Shown one piece after another: positions 1 through 7,130 of a stretch of 14,461 nt of DNA. The notes under the pieces were generated by a model, which made no database searches, had not been told where the DNA came from, and saw only the letters and a program-made list of their open reading frames with translations. Both the position numbers and the translations under genes were made by a program. Within the stretch, counting starts at the first letter, position 1. Each line of letters begins with the position of its first letter. This DNA is from JBAZFF01 sp041653495 (GTDB lineage Bacteria > Patescibacteriota > Minisyncoccia > Minisyncoccales > RBG-13-42-11), in contig JBAZFF010000011.1 in assembly GCA_041653495.1 (NCBI GenBank), positions 1-14,461 on the forward strand. Reading direction: 5' to 3'.

Positions 1-984
1 AAAATAGCTATAACGCTGGTGATTTTTTATATTCTATTTTTGATAAAAGATATCCTTATCTGGTTTATCTTTGCCGTGATTATTTCTATTTTATTTGATC
101 CGGCCATAAAATTTCTGCAGAGATTCAGGATTCCAAGAATACTTGCTGTGATTCTAGTTTATGCCGTTGTTTTTGGAGTTTTGGGAGGGTCTTTAGTCCT
201 GACAATACCAATGTTTGTGGACGAAATACAGGAATTTTCGACGCTGTTCCCGCAATATTTCGAAACGCTGGCACCTTTTTTGCAGGGGCTGGGGGTAGAG
301 GCTTTTGAGAGCATGGAAAGCTTTACTAACTCTCTGGGGACGGTGTTGCAGGAAGCATCCTCCGATATTCTCAGTGCCTTGGCTTTGATTTTCGGCAGCA
401 TAGGCTCTACATTATTTGTCCTGACTATTGCTTTATTTCTGTCTCTTGAAGAGAAAGCCATGGAAAGGTTCATCGGACTCTTGGCTCCAAAGAGACTGGA
501 AGGATACGTCCTTTCCCTCTGGGAGAGGTCTCAAATAAAGGTAGCAGGGTGGTTCGGGAGCAGAATACTCACCTGCATTTTTGTTGGAATTGCGGTATTT
601 ATAACCTTGTATCTGTTTGACGTCAAATACTCATTCATTTTGGCCTTAATGGCTGCAATATTTGATTTTATTCCGGTTATAGGCCCCTTTATCGTGGCCT
701 TGCTAGCTTTTATACTGGTGGCACTGGACTCATGGCTGAAAGCTATTTTCGTGCTCGTCGCATTTTTCCTGATCCAGCAAATAGAAGGAAACATATTGTC
801 TCCGATCTTGACCAAAAAGTTCGTGGGTCTCCCCCCGGTCTTGGTTTTGATTTCTTTGTCCGTCGGAGCCCAACTATTAGGGGTGTTGGGAGCAGTTTTG
901 GCAATTCCTTTAGCTGGAATCGTGTATGAATTTTTAAGAGATTTTCTCAGGAGGAGAAAAGAAGAGAAAGCAGTAGTTCTATAG
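1..984 (+). CDS. AI-2E family transporter (PerM/TqsA-like membrane protein), 5' end cut off by window edge
   Basis: This is a multi-pass inner-membrane protein of the AI-2E/PerM family, whose members are proposed exporters or ion antiporters; the substrate cannot be told here. The frame is open from base 1. A GTG at 19 could be read as a start, but the six codons before it are also hydrophobic and open, so I treat the gene as continuing upstream. About 327 residues are visible against roughly 330-370 for the family, so little is missing. Visible features are N-terminal hydrophobic segments followed by a DPAIKFL motif, a central soluble stretch rich in Phe, Glu and Ser, and then several membrane helices. 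The family's C-terminal signature follows: VGLPPVLVLISL, a Gly-rich helix and LAIPLAG. The end is a basic cytosolic tail (LRRRKEEK). rsmI begins 2 nt after the stop, so the two are probably cotranscribed. The family call is firm; the function is not. Confidence 0.85.
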   Translation, partial: KIAITLVIFYILFLIKDILIWFIFAVIISILFDPAIKFLQRFRIPRILAVILVYAVVFGVLGGSLVLTIPMFVDEIQEFSTLFPQYFETLAPFLQGLGVEAFESMESFTNSLGTVLQEASSDILSALALIFGSIGSTLFVLTIALFLSLEEKAMERFIGLLAPKRLEGYVLSLWERSQIKVAGWFGSRILTCIFVGIAVFITLYLFDVKYSFILALMAAIFDFIPVIGPFIVALLAFILVALDSWLKAIFVLVAFFLIQQIEGNILSPILTKKFVGLPPVLVLISLSVGAQLLGVLGAVLAIPLAGIVYEFLRDFLRRRKEEKAVVL

Positions 985-986
985 TT

Positions 987-1658
987 ATGGGGAAACTTTA
1001 TGTCGTCGCCACTCCCATAGGAAACATGGAAGACATCAGCAACAGAGCCCTCCGAACCATTTCGGAGGCCGATTTAATTCTGTGCGAAGACACAAGGCAA
1101 ACCCAGAAAATATTAGACAGATACGGAATCAAGAAACCAACTCTGAGCTATCACCAACATTCCAAACTGGGAAAAGTTGAAGAAATAATAGAGATGCTGA
1201 AGGACGGTAAAATCTTGGCTATGGTTTCTGATGCCGGTACCCCTGGAATCTCAGACCCCGGGAACCTCCTTGTTTCAAAAGTTTCAGAAGCTTTGAAAGA
1301 AACAGAAATAATCCCCATCCCCGGCCCCTCTGCTCTGGCTGCGGCCGTCAGTATTTCTGGATTTCCGATGGATAAGTTTTCTTTTATGGGGTTTCCTCCG
1401 GTCAAAAAAAGGAGAAATAAATTTTTCGAAGAAGTAGCGGATTCTAAGTATCCTATAGTATTTTACGAATCGCCCTACAGAATAAGGAAGGCGCTGGCAG
1501 AACTCCCGAGAGACAGAGAAATAGTGGTTTGCAGGGAGCTCACTAAGAAGTTTGAGAGCGTTTACCGCGGGACAGTTGAGGAGGTGGCGAAATTAATTGA
1601 AAAGTCGGATCCCAGGGGTGAATTTGTAGTGATTTTAGGCGGGAAATCCAAGGTTTAA
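987..1658 (+). CDS. rsmI: 16S rRNA 2'-O-methyltransferase RsmI (short form)
   Basis: RsmI uses S-adenosylmethionine to methylate the ribose 2'-OH of C1402 (E. coli numbering) in 16S rRNA, in the ribosomal decoding centre. Family motifs seen in order are VATPIGNM (7-14; GNL is usual), CEDTRQT (33-39), VSDAGTPGISDPG (80-92, the glycine-rich cofactor loop), IPGPSALAAA (111-120), FYESPYRI (159-166) and CRELTKKFE (182-190). The protein is 223 residues against about 286 in E. coli. It ends right after the methyltransferase fold (GEFVVILGG) and so lacks the small C-terminal helical domain; the same reading frame stops cleanly with TAA. It starts 2 nt after the AI-2E gene with no clear Shine-Dalgarno sequence, so translation is probably coupled to that gene. 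A 52-nt gap to metG follows. The identification is secure. Confidence 0.95.
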   Translation: MGKLYVVATPIGNMEDISNRALRTISEADLILCEDTRQTQKILDRYGIKKPTLSYHQHSKLGKVEEIIEMLKDGKILAMVSDAGTPGISDPGNLLVSKVSEALKETEIIPIPGPSALAAAVSISGFPMDKFSFMGFPPVKKRRNKFFEEVADSKYPIVFYESPYRIRKALAELPRDREIVVCRELTKKFESVYRGTVEEVAKLIEKSDPRGEFVVILGGKSKV

Positions 1659-1682
1659 AAAAGAACCATTTTGTGTTAAAGT
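1654..1682 (+). promoter_or_regulatory. Weak candidate promoter for the metG block
   Basis: The -35-like box is TTTAAA (1654-1659) and the -10-like box is TAAAGT (1677-1682), with a 17-bp spacer. TGT sits directly before the -10, matching an extended -10 (TGn). Each box matches the sigma-70 consensus at 4 of 6 positions. The predicted start near 1689 would give a leader of about 22 nt. That leader holds AAGGAG at 1690-1695, a good Shine-Dalgarno core but 15 nt from the ATG, which is longer than the usual 5-9 nt. This is the only gap over 40 nt in the window, which is the main reason to suspect a promoter here. It is inferred from pattern only. Confidence 0.3.
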
Positions 1683-1710
1683 TAAGGGGAAGGAGCCTCT
1701 TTTTTCATTT

Positions 1711-3114
1711 ATGAAAGACAGATTTTACATAACGACCAGTATAGCTTACACCAATTCCGTTCCCCATGTCGGATTTGCTTTGGAATTGGTTCAGGCTGAC
1801 GTAATAGCCAGATACCAGCGAATTCTAGGAAAGGATGTTCTCTTTTTGACCGGGACAGATGAGCACGGGGCGAAAATAGTGAAAGCTGCGGAGAAAGCAG
1901 GGAAGAATGTTTCTGATTTTACCGACGAGATGTCTCTTAAATTCAAAGAACTAGCCAAAATTTTGGATATTTCTAATGATGACTTTATAAGGACTACGGA
2001 TGAAAAGAGACACTGGCCTACAGTAGAGAATATCTGGAAGAAACTGGAAAGCCAGGGAGATATTTATAAAAAGAAGTATAAAGGACTGTATTGCGTGGGG
2101 TGCGAATCTTTTGTCAAAGAAAAAGATTTAGTAAACGGAGAATGTCTTATTCACCATCAGAAGCCGGAGGAGGTGCAAGAAGACAATTATTTCTTTAAGC
2201 TCTCCAAGTACGCGGATAAAGTAAAATCTTCTTTGGACAAAGAAGAAATAAAAATTATTCCTTCTCCCAGAAGAAATGAGATACTGAGTTTTATTGAACA
2301 GGGAATTGAAGACATAAGTTGCTCAAGGTCAAAAGAGAACCTCAAGTGGGGAATACCTGTCCCAGGAGACGACGAGCAGATTATTTATATTTGGTTTGAA
2401 GCTCTGATCAATTATATTTCTGCTTTGGAATCTTCCGGAAGATCAGATTTCTGGCCGGCAGACATCCACTGCATAGGCAAGGACATATTCAGATTTCATT
2501 CTCTCTTATGGCCAGCGATGCTTATTGCAATCGGCAGTAAAGTCCCCAAATCTATTTTTGTCCACGGATATATCACTTCAAACGGAGAAAAGATGTCTAA
2601 ATCCCTCGGGAATGTGATAGATCCCTTTGAGTTGGTCAAGAAATACGGATTAGACCCGGTGAGATACTATCTGTTGAGAGAGTTCTCCCCCACTGAAGAC
2701 GGAGGCTTCACGTACGAGAAGTTTGAGGACAGATATAATTCCGATCTTGCAAAGGGGTTGGGGAACTTGGTTTCCAGAGTTTTAAAGTTGCTGGAGAAGG
2801 TGGAAGCAGGGTCCGGATCTGATTTGGATTCAGACATAAAAAAAGCCAAATTGAATTGTGAAAGATTATTGGGAGAGTTGAAATTTAACGAAGCTCTGGC
2901 TTCAATTTGGTCTCTGATAGGATCCTGCGACAAATATATTGAAACAGTTAAGCCCTGGGAGAATACGGAAAAGAAGAAAGAGGAAATAGGCAGTTTGATT
3001 AAGGCTATCGGGGAAATTGAAGTATTATTAAGGCCTTTCCTGCCAAAGACTGCAGAAAAGATAAAAGAACAGTTAAAAAGAAAGAAGGCGGAACCTTTAT
3101 TCCCCAGAATATGA
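1711..3114 (+). CDS. metG: Methionyl-tRNA synthetase (MetRS)
   Basis: MetRS charges tRNA-Met (initiator and elongator) with methionine using ATP, in the cytosol. The class I catalytic fold opens with YITTSIAYTNSVPHVGFA. The HIGH signature reads HVGF (19-22), so the second His is a Phe. GTDEHG (48-53) and KMSKS (294-298) are intact. The connective peptide carries one zinc site of the Thermus type: C128, C131, C145 and H148. The helical anticodon-binding domain follows from about 330 and ends in the usual LFPRI tail. At 467 residues it lacks the C-terminal EMAP-like tRNA-binding domain found in longer enzymes. ATG 1711 fits the family start (residue 5 begins the first beta strand). The stop overlaps the tatD start as ATGA. 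The assignment is secure; the altered HIGH motif is the only oddity. Confidence 0.97.
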   Translation: MKDRFYITTSIAYTNSVPHVGFALELVQADVIARYQRILGKDVLFLTGTDEHGAKIVKAAEKAGKNVSDFTDEMSLKFKELAKILDISNDDFIRTTDEKRHWPTVENIWKKLESQGDIYKKKYKGLYCVGCESFVKEKDLVNGECLIHHQKPEEVQEDNYFFKLSKYADKVKSSLDKEEIKIIPSPRRNEILSFIEQGIEDISCSRSKENLKWGIPVPGDDEQIIYIWFEALINYISALESSGRSDFWPADIHCIGKDIFRFHSLLWPAMLIAIGSKVPKSIFVHGYITSNGEKMSKSLGNVIDPFELVKKYGLDPVRYYLLREFSPTEDGGFTYEKFEDRYNSDLAKGLGNLVSRVLKLLEKVEAGSGSDLDSDIKKAKLNCERLLGELKFNEALASIWSLIGSCDKYIETVKPWENTEKKKEEIGSLIKAIGEIEVLLRPFLPKTAEKIKEQLKRKKAEPLFPRI

Positions 3115-3929
3115 TTATAGACACGCACGCCCACGTCAATTTCAACGCTTTCAAAGATGATCGCTCGGAAGTTGTCAGAAGATCTTTAGAAAACGGAGTT
3201 TGGATGATTAATGTGGGAACTCAATACTCTACTTCAAAAAGAGCGGCAGAGCTGGCGGAGAAATATCCAGAAGGAGTATACGCCGCAATCGGTCTGCATC
3301 CCATCCATTTGGAAACGGGATTGGTGAAAATAAAAGCCGATCCCGATGAAATAGAATTCAAGACGACGGAAGAAGACTTCAATCCTAATCTGTACAGGGA
3401 ATTAGCCAAGAGCAAAAAAGTGGTTGCCGTTGGAGAAGTGGGGCTGGACTATTATTGGAGACCTAAGGGTGATGTAAGGAACGAGGAATTCAAGAAGAAA
3501 CAAAGGGAAGTTCTCTTTAAGCAATTAGATTTCGCCAAGGAGCTTGGTTTGCCCGTAATCTTCCACTGCAGGATGGCCCATCCAGAGTTGATACAATTAT
3601 TAAAAGAATACGGTCCCATAAAAGGAGTAATTCATTGCTTTACGGGGACTATAGAAGAAGCGGCAGAATACATTAAAATGGGACTGCATCTGGGACTTAA
3701 TGGGATAATATTCAAATACGACATAGACGAAGCCATAAAAGAGGTTCCGCTAGACAGGATTTTATTAGAGACAGACTGTCCATATCTCACTCCCCCGCAG
3801 AAAGAGGGGAGGAACGAACCTCTATACGTAAAATACGTTGCCGAAAAGGTTTCCGGATTGAGAAACATAAATCTGGAAGATTTAATTGATAAAACAACGG
3901 AAAATGCCAAAAAAATCTTCAACATTTAA
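3111..3929 (+). CDS. tatD: TatD-family metal-dependent hydrolase (DNase)
   Basis: TatD proteins are TIM-barrel hydrolases with two metals; characterised members are 3'-5' DNases linked to DNA repair and turnover, and some act on D-aminoacyl-tRNA. All expected metal ligands are visible: H6 and H8 (DTHAHVN), E109 (VGEVGLDYY), H152 (VIFHCR), H175 (IHCFTG) and D222 (ETDCPYL). The 272-residue length is near the family norm of 255-270. The extra length lies at about 70-95, an acidic insert between GLHPIH and the GE motif that I associate with TatD of candidate-phyla bacteria. The gene starts inside the metG stop (4-nt ATGA overlap), and its 3' end overlaps the next gene by 26 nt, so translation is likely coupled through the block. 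Following metG directly is a common bacterial arrangement. The exact substrate in this organism is unknown. Confidence 0.94.
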   Translation: MIIDTHAHVNFNAFKDDRSEVVRRSLENGVWMINVGTQYSTSKRAAELAEKYPEGVYAAIGLHPIHLETGLVKIKADPDEIEFKTTEEDFNPNLYRELAKSKKVVAVGEVGLDYYWRPKGDVRNEEFKKKQREVLFKQLDFAKELGLPVIFHCRMAHPELIQLLKEYGPIKGVIHCFTGTIEEAAEYIKMGLHLGLNGIIFKYDIDEAIKEVPLDRILLETDCPYLTPPQKEGRNEPLYVKYVAEKVSGLRNINLEDLIDKTTENAKKIFNI

Positions 3930-4704
3930 TCCTAAAGTGGGAATCATCGGGGGAAGCGGCCTGGAAGACCCCAAGTTTTTTAAAGTTCTGAAAGAGGTGG
4001 ATATTAAGACTCCTTTCGGAAAGCCATCCGCTCCGATAAAGATTGTTGATCTGAATGGCGTAAGAGTAGCTTTCCTCTCCAGACACGGAAAGAAGCATCA
4101 GTTTCCCCCGCACAAGGTCCCAAACAGAGCCAATATCTGGGCCCTGAAGGCCTTAGGAGTGGAGAATATAATAGCAATTTCCACGGTCGGGTCTCTTAAA
4201 GAAAGATACAAGCCCGGAGACATAGTGATTGCCGATCAATTTATTGATTTCACAAAAAGGAGGGAATATACGTTTTTTGACAAAGGGGCGATACACGTTT
4301 CTTTGGCCGACCCGTTTTGTCCAGAACTTAGAGAATTGTTTTACAGGGAAGCCAAGAAACTGATGATTCCGGTTCATAGAATAGGAACATATTGGTGCAT
4401 TGAAGGGCCGAGGTTCTCAACCAGGGCGGAATCAAAGCTTTTTAGGAAGTTTGCCGATATTGTCGGAATGACCCTTGGGCCAGAAGCCAATCTGGCCAGG
4501 GAAGCAGAGATTTGCTACCTGAATATGTCCATGGCTACGGATTACGACGTATGGCAACCCCATCCGGTAAACGCAAATGAAGTGAAGGAAACAATGGGAA
4601 AAAACATAGAAAAAATAAAGAGCATTTTAAGAGTTGCGGTTCCCAAGATAAAGGAGCGAAAGTCCTGTTCTTGCAAAATCGCTTTAGGTAAGGCTAAATT
4701 ATGA
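3904..4704 (+). CDS. mtnP: S-methyl-5'-thioadenosine phosphorylase-like (MTAP/PNP family)
   Basis: This enzyme splits 5'-methylthioadenosine (or a purine nucleoside) with phosphate into free base and (methylthio)ribose-1-phosphate, recycling purine and sulfur from polyamine and SAM metabolism. Motifs are GIIGGSGL (13-20), the phosphate-binding SRHG (59-62), YKPGDIVIADQFID (102-115), GTYWCIEGPRFSTRAE (161-176), GMT (188-190) and TDYDVW (212-217). The paired Asp in TDYD (D213, D215) is typical of adenine-accepting MTAP; guanine/hypoxanthine PNPs have Asn there. A C-terminal CSC (C255, C257) recalls the CxC of thermophilic MTAP-II enzymes. I choose ATG 3904 (266 aa). A TTG at 3886 would only add six residues inside tatD, and a GTG at 3937 would start right on the first beta strand. 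The start overlaps tatD by 26 nt, and the stop overlaps leuS as ATGA. The family is certain; preference for methylthioadenosine is likely. Confidence 0.9.
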   Translation: MPKKSSTFNPKVGIIGGSGLEDPKFFKVLKEVDIKTPFGKPSAPIKIVDLNGVRVAFLSRHGKKHQFPPHKVPNRANIWALKALGVENIIAISTVGSLKERYKPGDIVIADQFIDFTKRREYTFFDKGAIHVSLADPFCPELRELFYREAKKLMIPVHRIGTYWCIEGPRFSTRAESKLFRKFADIVGMTLGPEANLAREAEICYLNMSMATDYDVWQPHPVNANEVKETMGKNIEKIKSILRVAVPKIKERKSCSCKIALGKAKL

Positions 4705-7130
4705 ATATGGAATACAAACCTCAAGAAATAGAGCCGAAATGGCAAAAATACTGGCAAGATCATAAGTTATTTAAAGCAGATGATTTCTCCAAGAAACCTA
4801 AAAAATATTTTATGGTGGAGTTCCCTTATCCATCAGGGGCCGGACTGCATGTCGGCCACGCCAGATCTTATACGGCCCTAGACGCATCGGCAAGAAAGAG
4901 CAGGATGGAAGGGAATAACGTATTGTTTCCGATGGGTTGGGACGCTTTCGGCTTGCCGACGGAGAATTATGCAATAAAGAACGGAATACATCCTGCCCAG
5001 GCTACTGAGAAGAATATAGCTAACTTCAAAAGACAGATGAAGAGTCTGGGCTTCTCTTTCGACTGGTCTAGGGAGATTAATACAACAGATCCCAAATATT
5101 TCAAATGGACCCAGTGGATATTCTTAAAGCTTTTTGAAAAAGGATTGGCATACCAGGCCGAAATACCTGTTAACTGGTGTCCTTCCTGCAAGATTGGATT
5201 AGCTAACGAGGAAGCAGTCGGGGGGAAGTGCGAGAGATGCGGAGTCCAGGTGGAGCAGAAGAATTTGAAGCAATGGATGATAAAGATTACAGAATATGCA
5301 GACAGATTGATTGATGATTTGGATAAAGTAGACTTTTTGGACAAGATAAAAGCTCAGCAAATCAACTGGATAGGAAGAAGTTCCGGGACAGAGGTATATT
5401 TTAAAGTCAAAGATAGTCCTGAAGTTATAAAAGTATTTACTACTAGAGCAGACACTCTTTTTGGAGTTACGGCCGTTGTTTTAGCTCCGGAACATCCTCT
5501 ATTAGCGTCCTTGGTGACAAAAAAGCAGAAAGATTCCGTGGACCAGTATATAAGGGAAGCTAAGAAAAAGAATGAGTTTGAAAGGGAGAATATAGAAAAA
5601 GAGAAAACGGGGGTGTTTACTGGCAGTTTTTGCATAAATCCCATAAACGGCAACCTGGTTCCTGTTTGGGTCGGAGATTATGTCGTTTCTTCTTACGGCG
5701 GAGGAGCCGTAATGATGGTGCCGGCCCATGACTACAGGGATTACGATTTTGCCAAAAAGTATGAATTAAACATAAAAGAAGTCGTTTCCGGCGGTGATAT
5801 TTCAAAAGAAGCTTTTGTTGATTACGGAAAGCTGGTTAACTCAGGGGATTTTACGGGGCTGAACTCAGAAGAGGCCATTAAGGGGATAACGGCCTGGCTT
5901 GGGAAAAATAAATTAGGGTCGGAAGCTATAAAGTATAGATTGAGGGATTGGGTTTTTTCCAGACAGCATTATTGGGGAGAGCCGATACCTATCGTGCATT
6001 GTGAGAAATGCGGGACAGTTCCCGTTCCAGAAAAAGAACTGCCTATTGAGCTCCCTTATATAGAGAAGTATCAGCCCACAGGGACGGGAGAATCTCCTTT
6101 GGCTGCGATATCTGATTGGGTCAATATAAAGTGTCCCAAATGCGGAGGCCCCGCAAAAAGAGAGACGGATACCATGCCCAATTGGGCGGGATCTAACTGG
6201 TACTTCATGCGATACTGCGATCCAGAAAATAATAAAGCTTTGGCTGACCCAAAGAAACTTGAATATTGGCTGCCAGTGGACTGGTACAATGGAGGGATGG
6301 AGCATACCACCCTGCATTTGTTGTACTCCCGCTTTATATATAAGTTCCTTTATGATATTGGAGCGTCTCCGACATCCGAACCCTACCAGAAAAGAACCTC
6401 TCACGGAATGGTTTTAGCCGAAGACAACAGAAAAATGTCCAAGTCTTTCGGGAACGTCATAAATCCAGACGACATTGTGAGAGATTACGGAGCAGATGCA
6501 TTAAGGGTTTATGAAATGTTTATAGGTCCCTTTGATCAGGCGATAGCATGGAGTACAAACGGATTAAAGGGATGCTATAGATTCTTGGAAAAAGTTTATG
6601 CCAGGGCGAAAGAAGGGGAAGAGTCTGTTCCAGACGCAGAATCAGACGAGAACAAAAAGAAATTAAACAGATTGATAAATAAGACAATAAAACGGGTGTC
6701 CCAAGATGCAGATAATCTTAAATTCAATACCGCAATATCCGCTTTGATGATCTTTATGAATGAATCTAGTGGTTTGCACTTGCAGAAATCTGAAGAAGAA
6801 AAAGAAATATTCAGTAAGTTCTTGGTTATCTTGTCTCCGTTCGCTCCGCATCTGGCGGAAGAGCTGTGGCGGGAAATTGGGCATAAAGACAGCATTTTTG
6901 AAGAGAAATGGCCGCAATATGACCCGGAAATGATAAAAGAAGAGAGAGTCAAAATAATGATTCAGGTGAATGGCAGAGTAAGGGGAGAGATTGAGGTGGA
7001 AGAAAATATTCCGAAAGAAAAAGCAGAGGAACTTGCAATTTCAGATGAAAAGGTTAAGAATTGGATTGTCGGAAAGGATATTAAAAAGGTGATATTCATT
7101 CCGAATAAATTGATTAATATAGTAATCTAA
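4701..7130 (+). CDS. leuS: Leucyl-tRNA synthetase (LeuRS), bacterial type with editing domain
   Basis: LeuRS charges tRNA-Leu with leucine and hydrolyses mischarged tRNA in its CP1 editing domain. The HIGH motif is HVGH (50-53). A zinc knuckle has C160, C163, C177 and C180. The CP1 editing domain spans about 225-410, with the Thr-rich element TTRADT (247-252; TTRPDT is usual) and GGGAVMMVPAHDYRD, whose Asp (D344) corresponds to the amino-group-binding Asp of E. coli. A second zinc pair, C434/C437 and C478/C481, lies before DTMPNWAGSNW. KMSKS is at 578-582. The anticodon-binding and C-terminal domains are complete, ending VNGRVRGEIEV...KKVIFIPNKLINIV, so 809 residues is a slightly short but full-length enzyme (E. 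coli has 860). ATG 4701 overlaps the MTAP-gene stop as ATGA; a second Met lies two codons in. glmS starts on the last base of the stop. The identification is secure. Confidence 0.98.
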   Translation: MNMEYKPQEIEPKWQKYWQDHKLFKADDFSKKPKKYFMVEFPYPSGAGLHVGHARSYTALDASARKSRMEGNNVLFPMGWDAFGLPTENYAIKNGIHPAQATEKNIANFKRQMKSLGFSFDWSREINTTDPKYFKWTQWIFLKLFEKGLAYQAEIPVNWCPSCKIGLANEEAVGGKCERCGVQVEQKNLKQWMIKITEYADRLIDDLDKVDFLDKIKAQQINWIGRSSGTEVYFKVKDSPEVIKVFTTRADTLFGVTAVVLAPEHPLLASLVTKKQKDSVDQYIREAKKKNEFERENIEKEKTGVFTGSFCINPINGNLVPVWVGDYVVSSYGGGAVMMVPAHDYRDYDFAKKYELNIKEVVSGGDISKEAFVDYGKLVNSGDFTGLNSEEAIKGITAWLGKNKLGSEAIKYRLRDWVFSRQHYWGEPIPIVHCEKCGTVPVPEKELPIELPYIEKYQPTGTGESPLAAISDWVNIKCPKCGGPAKRETDTMPNWAGSNWYFMRYCDPENNKALADPKKLEYWLPVDWYNGGMEHTTLHLLYSRFIYKFLYDIGASPTSEPYQKRTSHGMVLAEDNRKMSKSFGNVINPDDIVRDYGADALRVYEMFIGPFDQAIAWSTNGLKGCYRFLEKVYARAKEGEESVPDAESDENKKKLNRLINKTIKRVSQDADNLKFNTAISALMIFMNESSGLHLQKSEEEKEIFSKFLVILSPFAPHLAEELWREIGHKDSIFEEKWPQYDPEMIKEERVKIMIQVNGRVRGEIEVEENIPKEKAEELAISDEKVKNWIVGKDIKKVIFIPNKLINIVI

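Noticed and set aside
19..21. GTG at 19 as the true start of the AI-2E-family gene
   Set aside because: The frame is open to base 1 with hydrophobic residues before it, and every other gene here starts with ATG, so truncation by the window edge is simpler.
2667..3134. Open frame of 155 codons on the minus strand across the metG end
   Set aside because: It is opposite conserved MetRS and TatD coding sequence with no family motif; treated as a shadow.
3886..3903. TTG at 3886 as the start of the phosphorylase gene
   Set aside because: It adds six non-conserved residues deep inside tatD; ATG 3904 is closer to the conserved first strand and uses the codon seen at every other start here.
5913..6404. 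Long open frame of 163 codons on the minus strand inside leuS
   Set aside because: It is antisense to conserved LeuRS motifs, has no recognisable domain and low-complexity composition, and so is a shadow frame.
7080..7130. glmS ribozyme or riboswitch upstream of glmS
   Set aside because: The space before the glmS ATG is leuS coding sequence, with a 1-nt overlap and no room or pattern for the ribozyme.
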